NCBI GenBank assembly: GCA_029257865.1 | Contig: JARIAN010000041.1 | Coordinates: forward strand, 1 to 34,952 | Length of the DNA: 34,952 nt | Direction: 5' to 3' | Origin: Phocaeicola sp. | GTDB lineage: Bacteria; Bacteroidota; Bacteroidia; Bacteroidales; Bacteroidaceae | Part shown: positions 18,449 through 26,312 of the stretch, in pieces | How positions within the stretch are numbered: position 1 is the first letter of the stretch | How the letters are laid out: every line of letters starts with the position of its first letter | Translations under genes and position numbers: made by a program | The notes under the pieces: model-generated | The model's input: the letters and a program-made list of their open reading frames with translations, nothing else | What the model was told of the DNA's origin: nothing | Database searches by the model: none

Positions 18449-20998
18449 ATGTGGTCTACTTCTTCTAAAATCGCTTTTGGGTATCTGATTCTAATCGGAC
18501 TGCTTTTCGGGGCAGTCAGCTATATTTATAAACAAATGTCATTACTGGTCATGCCTTCCGATCTAGAAAATACAATCGGACACCGGAGAAGGACAACGCA
18601 CCTCATCGTTACCAAACTTTACAAGGCGGAGGTCATCGGACAAACACTCCGCATTGGAAAGCTGGACGAATATCCGCGATACTTGCGCGCAATGAAGGAA
18701 GCTGGGGCTTCTATCGACTCGCTACGTACACTACTGACAGATACTTTACAACAACAAAGACTAGATACTGTAAGAGTATTACTCAGAAACAAACAAAAAA
18801 ATATGAAACTTGTATTGGAAGCTATGCAGCAAAGTCCTGCAGAAGAGCTATACCAACAACAGATTGATAGTCTAATCATGAAGCAAGACTCATTAATCAA
18901 CGGCACCCACGTTCAGCGAAAAATCATTACCCATCACAATACCTATACCATCAAACATAAGCCAAAAAAATTCTTCAAAAGACTAGCCGATGTTTTCTCT
19001 CCCGGCAAGGAGGATTCTACTCTAGTAAATAATATTATCAAAGAAGAATATACAGACACGATTGATGAAACTTATAGTCCGACAGATACCCTAGTTGTCA
19101 TGCTTACCAATATCCAACATAAGGTATTTCAAACAAGACAAGAAAATCTTAAGACACTGGATAACAGAATATATCGGCTAAGAATAGCTGGAGGTAATTT
19201 AGGACAAAGAGTAAATCAACTATTAGACTCCATTGAACAAGAAGAACAAAAAGCTGCAGAGCAGAAAATTACTCACGAACAATCCATACGAAAGCAAGCT
19301 GCATGGGCTATGGCTACAGTTTCACTACTTGCTGTAGTTTTGTCGCTCATCTTTTTCACCATCATATGGAGAGACCTCACACGCAGCAACCATTACCGAA
19401 GGGAGCTGGAAAAGGCTAAACTATATGCAGAGAATCTCTTGGTGGCAAGAGAAAAACTAATGCTGACTATTACGCACGACATCAAGGCGCCTGCCGGCTC
19501 TATCATTGGATATATCGAACTTTTAACCCGACTGATTAAAGACAAAAGACAGGTATTTTACCTGGAAAACATGAAGTGCTCTGCTTCTCATTTGCTGGAT
19601 CTGGTCACTTCTCTTTTGGATTATCACCGACTGGAAGCTGGAAAAATGGACCTAAACCCAGTGGCTTTCAGACCCAATGAACTACTGAGAAACATCTATA
19701 TGAGCTTCCGACCATTGGCAGAAAAGAAGGGACTATCCTTAAGACTGGAAAATGAATTGAAGCAAAACCTGACTTTGGAAGGCGACCCGCTTAAAATCAG
19801 ACAGATTGTGGAAAACTTACTTTCGAACGCACTAAAATTCACTTCTCAAGGCGAAGTGGTTTTGGGTATGGGATACCAAGGGAACCGATTCTGCTTCAAA
19901 GTAAAAGACTCTGGATGTGGCATGACGGAAGAGGAGAAAGAAAAAGTATTCCAGGCATTTACACGACTGAGAAGTGCGCAAGGACAAGAAGGATTTGGAT
20001 TGGGACTTTCTATCACTCAGAAACTGGTGGAACTGCTCCAAGGCAACATTGACATAGAAAGTACGCTAGGAGAAGGAACCACCTTCACTGTATGGATGCC
20101 ACTGCCTTCTATTGCCAATCCGCAAAAGACCAACATAGAAAGCAAAAAGGAGGAAACAGCTGCCATGAGCTTAAAGGTTATCATGATTGATGACGACCGT
20201 ATCCAACTAAACCTTACAGAAGCAATGATACGAAATCTTACAGAACAGAGAGATGGAGAGACTGTCATCAGATGCTGCGAACAACCGGAAGAACTCTTTG
20301 AGTGGCTGGTGAAAGAAAATTACGACCTGCTGCTGACCGACATTCAGATGCCTGCCTTGAATGGTTTTGAACTGCTGAAGAAAGTACATCATATTGAACA
20401 GGAAACAGGCAAGCATCTGCCGGTAATAGCCATCACTGCCCGCATGGATATGACGGAAGAGGATTTTCGGGAAAAAGGATTTGCCGGCTGTCTGCATAAG
20501 CCTTTTAACCAAAATGACTTGAGAAAAATTTTCCACCAAACAATCACCGGAGAATGGAATACGGCACCAAACAATGAAACTGAACAAACTGCCCAAGAAA
20601 CGCCGCATACAGACAAACATCCGGAACGCAAGACTTTCAACTTCAAGACTCTGATTGCCTTTTCGGAAGATGACCTAGAGGCAGCCGGTGAAATAATGCA
20701 GACTTTCATTCAGGAAACTGAAAAGAGTCAGCTACTGATGAAAGAAGCACTGGAAAAAAAAGACATCAAGGAAATGGGAAACATCGCACACAAGATGATT
20801 CCTACTTTCATCATGATTGAAGCCTCTGAAGCCGTTACCGAACTAAGAGAACTGGAGCAGAAAAGAGAGGCGGAAGAAGCTACAGAAGACGACCTGAACA
20901 AAGCAGACAACATCTTGCTCTGGACCGGAAAGGTTATTGAAACAGCCCGTATTTTTTGCAAAGAATTGAAAAGGGACTCCTTGCCTACAGAAGATTAA
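18449..20998 (+). CDS. Membrane hybrid histidine kinase with REC and HPt domains
   Basis: Sensor kinase of 849 aa with a built-in phosphorelay. Transmembrane helix 1 (about 8-28) and helix 2 (about 285-307) flank a periplasmic domain of about 255 residues, rich in Gln and Lys, probably helical, with no family I recognise. The cytoplasmic part has HisKA with the H-box ITHDIKAP (His343), HATPase_c with the N-box VENLLSNALKF (Asn460), DSGCGM and GFGLGLS, a receiver domain (about 575-698) with Asp631 in LLLTDIQMP, and an HPt domain (about 735-840) with His781 in NIAHKM. The expected route is His343, Asp631, His781, then the response regulator encoded 68 bp downstream. The signal sensed is unknown; the previous transporter gene is dead. 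Confidence 0.9.
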   Translation: MWSTSSKIAFGYLILIGLLFGAVSYIYKQMSLLVMPSDLENTIGHRRRTTHLIVTKLYKAEVIGQTLRIGKLDEYPRYLRAMKEAGASIDSLRTLLTDTLQQQRLDTVRVLLRNKQKNMKLVLEAMQQSPAEELYQQQIDSLIMKQDSLINGTHVQRKIITHHNTYTIKHKPKKFFKRLADVFSPGKEDSTLVNNIIKEEYTDTIDETYSPTDTLVVMLTNIQHKVFQTRQENLKTLDNRIYRLRIAGGNLGQRVNQLLDSIEQEEQKAAEQKITHEQSIRKQAAWAMATVSLLAVVLSLIFFTIIWRDLTRSNHYRRELEKAKLYAENLLVAREKLMLTITHDIKAPAGSIIGYIELLTRLIKDKRQVFYLENMKCSASHLLDLVTSLLDYHRLEAGKMDLNPVAFRPNELLRNIYMSFRPLAEKKGLSLRLENELKQNLTLEGDPLKIRQIVENLLSNALKFTSQGEVVLGMGYQGNRFCFKVKDSGCGMTEEEKEKVFQAFTRLRSAQGQEGFGLGLSITQKLVELLQGNIDIESTLGEGTTFTVWMPLPSIANPQKTNIESKKEETAAMSLKVIMIDDDRIQLNLTEAMIRNLTEQRDGETVIRCCEQPEELFEWLVKENYDLLLTDIQMPALNGFELLKKVHHIEQETGKHLPVIAITARMDMTEEDFREKGFAGCLHKPFNQNDLRKIFHQTITGEWNTAPNNETEQTAQETPHTDKHPERKTFNFKTLIAFSEDDLEAAGEIMQTFIQETEKSQLLMKEALEKKDIKEMGNIAHKMIPTFIMIEASEAVTELRELEQKREAEEATEDDLNKADNILLWTGKVIETARIFCKELKRDSLPTED

Positions 20999-21035
20999 AA
21001 AAGACTACAAAAGACGCTAAGTATAAAAAAGATAG

Positions 21036-21043
21036 TATCTTTG
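21036..21043 (+). promoter_or_regulatory. Possible internal promoter -7 box before the NtrC-type regulator
   Basis: TATCTTTG matches TAnnTTTG and lies 24 bp before the ATG at 21067, in the short gap after the kinase stop. No clear -33 box is seen. It supports the 21067 start and could give the regulator its own transcript. Confidence 0.4.
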
Positions 21044-21066
21044 TAATAGATTTATCAATTAACGAA

Positions 21067-22443
21067 ATGATGTATTCAATACTAATAGTAGAAGACGATT
21101 TGACTTTCTCTACCATCCTGAAGACTTGGCTCGGGAAAAAGGGATTCGAAGTGGAAACTGCAAGCAACTGCGCCAGAGCAAAGAAATTGATTGCAGCCAA
21201 TACTTTCGACCTGATTTTATCAGACCTCAGACTTCCGGACCAAGACGGTCTTTTCTTGCTCAACTGGATGAAAAGTATGCAATTTTCTCCTCCTCTAATC
21301 ATTATGACCGGCTATGCAGATATTCAAAGTGCGGTACATGCCATCAAAGAAGGAGCTGCCGACTATATCTCTAAACCGGTACAGCCAGACGAATTGCTCA
21401 AAAAAATAAAGGAGACCATAGAGAAAGGAAAAGAAGCGGAAAAGGAAACGCCTAAAGCTAAAAGCAGTTCCGGAAAACCTGCTGCTTCTCATCAACTTCC
21501 ACAAGAAAACTATATGGAAGGCAAAAGTGAAGCGGCTGTTCAATTATATAGTTATGTGAAACTGGTTGCCCCTACACAGATGTCTGTCCTCATCAACGGA
21601 GCAAGTGGTACGGGAAAAGAATATGTGGCCCACCGCATCCACGAACTGAGCAAAAGAAGCGACAAGCCTTTTATAGCCATCGACTGCGGCTCTATTCCTA
21701 AAGACTTGGCTGCTTCCGAATTCTTCGGACATATAAAGGGATCGTTTACGGGAGCATTAAACGATAAAACCGGAGCCTTCGAAGAAGCAAATGGTGGTAC
21801 CATCTTCCTGGATGAAATAGGAAACTTGAGCTACGAAGTACAAATACAACTGTTGAGAGCCTTGCAGGAAAGACGAATCAGAAAAATTGGTTCGGCAAAA
21901 GAAATCGAAGTGGATGTGCGCCTCATCAGCGCCACCAATGAGAATCTCACCGAAGCTATAGCCAAAGGAAACTTCAGAGAAGACCTCTATCATCGTATCA
22001 ACGAATTTACACTAAGAATGCCTGCCTTAAAAGACAGACCGGAAGATATCTTGCTATTTGCCAATTTCTTTTTAGACCAGGCCAATAGGGAATTGGAAAG
22101 AAACCTCACTGGATTTGATGCATCTGCTAGCGAAACACTGCAAAGATATTCATGGCCGGGAAATCTACGGCAACTTAAAAATATCGTAAAAAGAGCAACC
22201 CTACTGGCACAAGGTGACTTCATCACAGCAAAAGAATTGGGAGAAGAGATATTAACTATGTCTCCTGGCACAGACTCCTCATCCAACGAGGAATTTGCAC
22301 TGCATAGCGAATCAATGGAAAAACAACGAATCATCCATGCCTTGCAACAAACCAACAACAACAAAACCAAAGCGGCTATCCTGTTGGGAATAGACCGAAA
22401 AACACTATACAACAAAATCAAGCTATACGAAATTCCACAATAA
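21067..22443 (+). CDS. NtrC-family sigma54-dependent response regulator
   Basis: Enhancer-binding activator of 458 aa, expected to contact sigma54 RNA polymerase after phosphorylation by the upstream kinase. I start at 21067 (MMYSILIVEDD) because the receiver fold begins there; an open frame back to 20956 overlaps the kinase and has no homology-like sequence. Receiver: phospho-acceptor Asp53 (LILSDLRLPD), conserved Lys103 (SKPV). AAA+ domain: Walker A GASGTGKE (178-185), sigma54-contact loop GSFTGA (225-230; GAFTGA is usual), Walker B GGTIFLDE (243-250), and PWPGNLRQL-type motif SWPGNLRQL. A Fis-type HTH lies at the C-terminus (about 425-455, NNNKTKAAILLGIDRKTLYNK). Its last codons lie inside a palindrome that may be its own binding site. 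Confidence 0.93.
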   Translation: MMYSILIVEDDLTFSTILKTWLGKKGFEVETASNCARAKKLIAANTFDLILSDLRLPDQDGLFLLNWMKSMQFSPPLIIMTGYADIQSAVHAIKEGAADYISKPVQPDELLKKIKETIEKGKEAEKETPKAKSSSGKPAASHQLPQENYMEGKSEAAVQLYSYVKLVAPTQMSVLINGASGTGKEYVAHRIHELSKRSDKPFIAIDCGSIPKDLAASEFFGHIKGSFTGALNDKTGAFEEANGGTIFLDEIGNLSYEVQIQLLRALQERRIRKIGSAKEIEVDVRLISATNENLTEAIAKGNFREDLYHRINEFTLRMPALKDRPEDILLFANFFLDQANRELERNLTGFDASASETLQRYSWPGNLRQLKNIVKRATLLAQGDFITAKELGEEILTMSPGTDSSSNEEFALHSESMEKQRIIHALQQTNNNKTKAAILLGIDRKTLYNKIKLYEIPQ

Positions 22444-22455
22444 TTGTGGAATTTC
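22429..22455. promoter_or_regulatory. Palindromic site A, proposed enhancer for the sigma54 promoter
   Basis: A perfect 13-bp inverted repeat with a single central A: arms GAAATTCCACAAT and ATTGTGGAATTTC. It spans the stop codon of the activator gene and is centred about 143 bp upstream of the predicted sigma54 start, within the normal range for NtrC-type enhancers. No U-tract follows, which argues against a terminator. Confidence 0.55.
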
Positions 22456-22462
22456 TCTACAC

Positions 22463-22482
22463 TGTGGAAGCCTTTTTCCACA
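22463..22482. promoter_or_regulatory. Palindromic site B, second proposed enhancer
   Basis: TGTGGAA-N6-TTCCACA repeats the 7-bp half-site found in site A (TTCCACA / TGTGGAA) in inverted order. It is centred about 112 bp upstream of the predicted start. A further partial half-site (TTTGTGG, 22555-22561) overlaps the -24 element. Confidence 0.5.
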
Positions 22483-22558
22483 ATATACCACGAGCTACTA
22501 TTTATGCTTTTTTAGTTATACCACTGATTTTCAAGAAATTAAAAACAATTCCTATTTG

Positions 22559-22573
22559 TGGCACGCTTATTGT
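22559..22573 (+). promoter_or_regulatory. Sigma54 (-24/-12) promoter
   Basis: TGGCACG-N4-TTGT: the -24 element is a perfect match to the sigma54 consensus (TGGCACR-N4-TTGCW) and the spacing between the GG and the -12 dinucleotide is exact; the -12 element has GT instead of GC. The predicted transcription start is near 22585. It follows an NtrC-type activator gene by only 115 bp, which makes a chance match unlikely. Confidence 0.65.
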
Positions 22574-22584
22574 CTATTAATAAG

Positions 22585-22783
22585 TGAGAGAATTGATAAA
22601 GCACACAATAACAATAGGACATCTAAATTAAACTAGCACTAGAACTAAACTATTTAAAAAGAAATAACGCAAAAACCCAACCCCATAGATTATAAGAGTT
22701 AAACTTATTAGATATTTAAGCTCTTAGAAAGATGCCTATGTGTTAAAAATGGAAAGAGGACGCTGTGAAGCGTCCTCTTTTTT
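22585..22783 (+). ncRNA. Predicted sigma54-dependent small RNA
   Basis: Between the sigma54 promoter and a strong terminator lie about 200 nt with no plausible ORF; the few ATGs lead to stops within a few codons (for example ATGCCTATGTGTTAA). The RNA would have an A-rich 5' half, a C-rich stretch (CCCAACCCC, 22676-22684) likely to be unpaired, a stem-loop (TAAGAGTTAAA with TTTAAGCTCTTA, 22693-22726, one bulged G) and the terminator hairpin (22753-22783). This is the usual anatomy of a trans-acting bacterial sRNA. Next to a kinase/activator pair it recalls the enterobacterial GlrK-GlrR-GlmY arrangement, by analogy only; no homology is claimed. No transcript is shown by the sequence itself. Confidence 0.55.
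22753..22783 (+). terminator. Strong intrinsic terminator
   Basis: An 11-bp stem (AAAGAGGACGC / GCGTCCTCTTT) with a 6-nt loop is followed by a T-run on the plus strand. It ends the sRNA unit and, read from the other side, may also help end the converging rluA-type operon. Confidence 0.85.
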
Positions 22784-22801
22784 ATTGTCTTTACTGACGA
22801 G

Positions 22802-23476
22802 TCAGAATTCCATACGGAATCCATTCCACAAATTCCCCTCTGGCACAGGAGCTGTCAGAGTAATTTCTTCTTTAGACACCGGATGAACAAACTGTATCTT
22901 CCGCGCATGAAGGCAAATACTTCCGTCAGGATTGGAACGAGGGAAGCCATATTTCAAATCTCCCTTGATGGGACAGCCCATCTTGGCCAACTGGCAACGT
23001 ATCTGATGATGACGGCCGGTTTTCAAATCTACTTCCAACAGATAGTAATTGTCGGAATGCCCTATCAAACGATAAGAGAGGATAGCTTTACGAGAGTTAG
23101 GCACCTCCTTGTCGTAGGCATACGACTTATTCTGCTTTTCGTTTCGCACCAAATAATGCACCAATTCTCCTTCCGCAGCCGGCGGACATTGACGTACAAT
23201 AGCCCAATAGGTCTTTTTTACAGAGCCCAGACGAAACATTTCATTTAGACGAGATAAAGCCTTGCCAGTCTTAGCAAAGACTACCAGTCCGCTCACCGGA
23301 CGATCCAGACGGTGAGTAACACCCAAAAAGACATTGCCAGGTTTGGCATACTTCTCTTTAATGTATTGCTTCACCGTTTCCGACAAAGGAGTATCTCCCG
23401 TCTTGTCGCCCTGCACAATCTCTGAAGAGGATTTGTTGACTACAATCAGGTGATTATCTTCGTATACTACCGTCAT
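22802..23476 (-). CDS. RluA-family RNA pseudouridine synthase
   Basis: Converts specific uridines in rRNA or tRNA to pseudouridine; 224 aa. The catalytic motif HRLDRPVSG is intact (Asp58) and the protein starts directly with the YEDNHLIVVNK strand typical of RluA-type enzymes. There is no N-terminal S4 domain, placing it with the short RluA/RluC-like forms. The C-terminal half shows the KTGRHHQIRCQLA and CLHARKIQF motifs. It lies 3 bp after fabG and is therefore probably the last gene of the tetR-fabG-rluA operon. The exact target uridine cannot be given. Confidence 0.9.
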   Translation of the reverse strand: MTVVYEDNHLIVVNKSSSEIVQGDKTGDTPLSETVKQYIKEKYAKPGNVFLGVTHRLDRPVSGLVVFAKTGKALSRLNEMFRLGSVKKTYWAIVRQCPPAAEGELVHYLVRNEKQNKSYAYDKEVPNSRKAILSYRLIGHSDNYYLLEVDLKTGRHHQIRCQLAKMGCPIKGDLKYGFPRSNPDGSICLHARKIQFVHPVSKEEITLTAPVPEGNLWNGFRMEF

Positions 23477-23479
23477 AGA

Positions 23480-24226
23480 TTACATATTCATACCACCATC
23501 AACCTGGATAACCTGACCAGAAACATAAGATGACAAGTCAGAAGCCAAGAAAAGAGCAATATTAGCCACATCTTCCGGAGTACCTCCACGGCGCAAAGGA
23601 ATCTTCTTGCTCCATTCTTCTTTTACCTCGTCAGACAATTTAGCAGTCATGTCTGTAATGATAAATCCCGGAGCGATAGCATTAGCACGGATGCCACGAG
23701 AGCCAACTTCCTGAGCTATAGACTTGGCCAAACCAATCATACCAGCTTTAGAAGCGGAATAGTTACACTGTCCTGCGTTGCCATGTACACCAACCACAGA
23801 TGCCATATTGATAATATTTCCACTCTTCTGACGCATCATAATAGGAGTGCAAGCATGCACAAAGTTGAATGCAGACTTCAAGTTTACACCGATTACTGCA
23901 TCCCACTGCGCTTCACTCATACGCATCATCAAGCCGTCTTTAGTAATACCAGCATTGTTTACCAAAATGTCGATGCTGCCGAATTCTTCTTTAATCTGTT
24001 CTACCACCTTGGCAGTTTCTTCAAAGTTGGCAGCATTAGAAGCGTAAGCTTTTGCCTTTACGCCATATGCAGCTATTTCAGCTTCGGTCTTCAACCCGTT
24101 TTCATCAATAACCAAGTCAGTGAAAGCAACATTAGCACCTTCTGATGCAAATTTCAATGCGATAGCTTTACCGATACCACGAGCAGCACCAGTTACAATA
24201 GCTGTTTTTCCTGTTAATAATCCCAT
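23480..24226 (-). CDS. fabG: 3-oxoacyl-ACP reductase (FabG-type SDR)
   Basis: NADPH-dependent reduction of 3-oxoacyl-ACP in fatty acid elongation; cytoplasmic, 248 aa, the normal length. It has the Rossmann glycine motif TGAARGIGK (12-20), NNAG (90-93), the catalytic set Asn115, Ser143, Tyr156 and Lys160 (YSASK), and the PGFI motif followed by IITDM. The C-terminal SSYVSGQVIQVDGGMNM is typical of FabG rather than of sugar dehydrogenases in the SDR family. It is sandwiched between a TetR regulator (29-bp gap) and the pseudouridine synthase. Another SDR function is possible but less likely. Confidence 0.88.
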   Translation of the reverse strand: MGLLTGKTAIVTGAARGIGKAIALKFASEGANVAFTDLVIDENGLKTEAEIAAYGVKAKAYASNAANFEETAKVVEQIKEEFGSIDILVNNAGITKDGLMMRMSEAQWDAVIGVNLKSAFNFVHACTPIMMRQKSGNIINMASVVGVHGNAGQCNYSASKAGMIGLAKSIAQEVGSRGIRANAIAPGFIITDMTAKLSDEVKEEWSKKIPLRRGGTPEDVANIALFLASDLSSYVSGQVIQVDGGMNM

Positions 24227-24255
24227 AATGATTTATTTTAAATGAAATTTAATGG

Positions 24256-24843
24256 TCAATCTTTACACCCCAACGCACCGTAAATGATATTGGTCACATA
24301 TTTCCATCCAGTAGAATCATCCAGGTCTCCTCCTATCTGTCCTCGGATGTAGGGCACTTCCATTCCTTTAATACAGTAATGCAATATATCAGCTGTTATC
24401 TCTACATTATCTATATGAAACACACCTTCTTCTTTTCCTTCCTGAAGAACTTCACGAAGAAGAGCCACTTCACTCAAGTCGAAATGCTTACGGACTGCCT
24501 CCACCTTCCAGATATCTCGAAAAAAAGAAGCGCGAAGTGTTCCGTTTCGATAAACAAGCATCTTTATCATATCCAAGTGAGCAGTAATAAGCTGCATCAC
24601 CTTGTCACAAGGAGAAAGAGATTTATGAGCCACTCCTTCAAGGGTAGCAGAAAGCATCTCCAATTCCGACTCAACCACAGCCATATATATCTGCTCCTTA
24701 CTCTTAAAATAAGTGTATAGAGTTCTACGGCCTTTTTTGGAAGCTATGGCTATGTCGTTCATTGTGGTAGAATCTATGCCTTTACGAGCAAAAAGCTGAC
24801 GGGCAACCTCTACTAACTTGGCTCGAGTTTTAGGTACTGTCAT
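24256..24843 (-). CDS. TetR-family transcriptional regulator
   Basis: One-component repressor of 195 aa. The N-terminal HTH (about residues 8-55) contains ARQLFARKGIDSTTMNDIA and the TLYTYFKSKEQIY recognition helix; the C-terminal ligand domain (about 70-190) is not identifiable. An in-frame upstream Met would add 27 residues, but a -7 promoter box (24894-24901) lies inside that extension and would start the mRNA near 24887, so the start at 24843 (MTVPKTRAKL) is preferred, helped by an AGGAAA just upstream. First gene of the operon with fabG, so it may control that fatty-acid gene and itself; this is inferred from position only. Confidence 0.85.
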   Translation of the reverse strand: MTVPKTRAKLVEVARQLFARKGIDSTTMNDIAIASKKGRRTLYTYFKSKEQIYMAVVESELEMLSATLEGVAHKSLSPCDKVMQLITAHLDMIKMLVYRNGTLRASFFRDIWKVEAVRKHFDLSEVALLREVLQEGKEEGVFHIDNVEITADILHYCIKGMEVPYIRGQIGGDLDDSTGWKYVTNIIYGALGCKD

Positions 24844-24893
24844 TGGTGTTTCCTTTCTCTTGTTCTTTTTTGCACAACCTTTTATAATGTGGG

Positions 24894-24901
24894 CAAAAAT
24901 A
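24894..24901 (-). promoter_or_regulatory. Promoter -7 box of the tetR-fabG-rluA operon
   Basis: TATTTTTG on the minus strand matches TAnnTTTG, with a weak CTTG at the -33 distance (20-bp spacer). It lies about 50 bp before the preferred TetR start. Confidence 0.5.
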
Positions 24902-24982
24902 GTCTTTTTATTCTTATCTGACAAGTTTAGCCTCTATTTTCCAATATATTGGGAAAAGTTTTCTAACAAAAAGGCATATTTA

Positions 24983-25014
24983 TTTGTTTTAATAAAATAA
25001 AGTCCTTACCTTTG
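24983..25014 (+). promoter_or_regulatory. Promoter of the initiator tRNA gene
   Basis: A textbook Bacteroides housekeeping promoter: TTTG (24983-24986), a 20-bp spacer, then TACCTTTG (25007-25014). It lies 19 bp before the first base of the tRNA. Confidence 0.8.
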
Positions 25015-25033
25015 CAGCGCAATTAAGAAATAT

Positions 25034-25106
<73 letters not shown>

Positions 25107-25113
25107 CTAAGCT

Positions 25114-25144
25114 AAAAGGAGAAGTCATCACTTCTCCTTTTTTT
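25114..25144 (+). terminator. Terminator of the tRNA-fMet gene
   Basis: A 10-bp stem (AAGGAGAAGT / ACTTCTCCTT) with a 4-nt loop runs into seven T. The initiator tRNA therefore forms a single-gene unit. Confidence 0.85.
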
Positions 25145-25842
25145 GTTTATCTACCACCCTACTACAGCAACCCAGTAGAAATTCAATGAAAAAAAACAAA
25201 CTTCCAGTTTACCAATCCTTAATTGACTTTTCGCCGTACAGTTTATTTATAAAAAGTTACCTTTATATACATTTTATAACCTTTCAACCCAATTGAATTA
25301 CACCAATTAGAAAAAATATAAGTAAGATTTCCATCTATTTTATAGGAAAGGAGCAAAATCATACCGACATTTTTGCGGAATCGTGTAAGCATTTTCAGGA
25401 AAATATGTAATTATTTTGGCTGAAATAATTAGATGATTTGGAAAAAATATGCCGACAATCCAAACAATACAGTCGGAAGATTTCAAAAAACAAAAGAAAA
25501 AGAGGTATTTTTACCTGCATTTTAGATTCTTTGAATAAAAAAAGAAGATATAAAAATCAAGGGTACTACATTGATAAACAAGATAGTACAAAAGATATGA
25601 AGCCATGAGAATTCTCTCTTTGAAAAAACTCGAATACCAGTACACAAACGAGCAAGTATCAGATAACACATTCACATCGTTTAACAGTTAGCGAAAGCAA
25701 CAGGAAGACAATTGCTTTATTTGCAGACCATATAAAGCAAAGTCAGGCAACAAATTTAGCCGAAAGAATCCACCTGCATAATTCATCCGCCAGATTCAAG
25801 ATTTACCTATTGGGCCACAAATACCGCCTCACCTAAGGACAT
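25145..25842. other. Gene-free stretch between tRNA genes
   Basis: About 700 bp of AT-rich DNA with stops in all frames. The longest ATG-started frames are around 30 codons (for example one near 25605) and show no motif. I see no insertion sequence ends, long repeats or integrase remnant that I can defend. Its place between tRNA genes would suit an old integration scar, but that is speculation. Confidence 0.5.
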
Positions 25843-25870
25843 AAAAAAAGCCTCGCAAAAAGCGAAGCTT
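25843..25870 (-). terminator. Terminator of the tRNA-Val cluster
   Basis: On the minus strand a 9-bp stem (AAGCTTCGC / GCGAGGCTT, one G-T pair) with a T5 loop is followed by seven T. It starts 4 bp after the last tRNA-Val. Confidence 0.8.
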
Positions 25871-25874
25871 AAAG

Positions 25875-25949
25875 TGGGCGTTGACGGATTCGAACCGCCG
25901 ACCCTCTGCTTGTAAGGCAGATGCTCTGAACCAGCTGAGCTAAACGCCC
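25875..25949 (-). tRNA. tRNA-Val (UAC), copy 4 in transcription order
   Basis: 75-nt cloverleaf read on the minus strand: acceptor GGGCGTT / AACGCCC, D stem GCTC/GAGC, anticodon stem TCTGC/GCAGA around CTTACAA (anticodon TAC), T stem GGCGG/CCGTC, discriminator A. CCA is not encoded (CTT follows). Identical to the three other copies. Confidence 0.93.
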
Positions 25950-25978
25950 GGCATTCAACCGGATTCCCTTTTAAGATG

Positions 25979-26053
25979 TGGGCGTTGACGGATTCGAACC
26001 GCCGACCCTCTGCTTGTAAGGCAGATGCTCTGAACCAGCTGAGCTAAACGCCC
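25979..26053 (-). tRNA. tRNA-Val (UAC), copy 3
   Basis: Sequence identical to the other tRNA-Val copies in this cluster; separated by 29 bp from the next copy in transcription order. All four share one promoter and one terminator. Confidence 0.93.
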
Positions 26054-26095
26054 GAAAAAAGGGAAATATTGACTCGTTACTTTTCCAAGTTACGG

Positions 26096-26170
26096 TGGGC
26101 GTTGACGGATTCGAACCGCCGACCCTCTGCTTGTAAGGCAGATGCTCTGAACCAGCTGAGCTAAACGCCC
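26096..26170 (-). tRNA. tRNA-Val (UAC), copy 2
   Basis: Sequence identical to the other copies; spacers on either side are 42 and 43 bp and differ from each other in sequence, so the identity is limited to the tRNA itself. Confidence 0.93.
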
Positions 26171-26213
26171 GAAAAGGGAAGTAACATCGAGAAAGAAACT
26201 ACATTTACTATAG

Positions 26214-26288
26214 TGGGCGTTGACGGATTCGAACCGCCGACCCTCTGCTTGTAAGGCAGATGCTCTGAACCAGCTGAGCTAAACGCCC
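26214..26288 (-). tRNA. tRNA-Val (UAC), copy 1 (promoter-proximal)
   Basis: First tRNA of the four-copy polycistronic unit, 24 bp downstream of the -7 box. The cloverleaf and anticodon are the same as in the other copies. Confidence 0.93.
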
Positions 26289-26312
26289 TAGTTTCGTTCT
26301 CGATTGCGGTTG

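Noticed and set aside
20956-21066. N-terminal extension of the NtrC-type regulator
   Set aside because: It overlaps the kinase gene, encodes a Lys-rich non-homologous stretch, and a -7 box sits just before the ATG at 21067.
22429-22455. Palindrome after the regulator read as a terminator
   Set aside because: No T-run follows and the half-site recurs in site B, so an operator is the better reading; a mixed role is not excluded.
24844-24924. 27-residue N-terminal extension of the TetR regulator
   Set aside because: The likely promoter lies inside it, and TetR proteins usually begin a few residues before the HTH.
25875-26288. Regular 75-bp repeats with short spacers, resembling a CRISPR array
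   Set aside because: Each repeat folds as tRNA-Val; repeats are too long for CRISPR and no cas gene is nearby.
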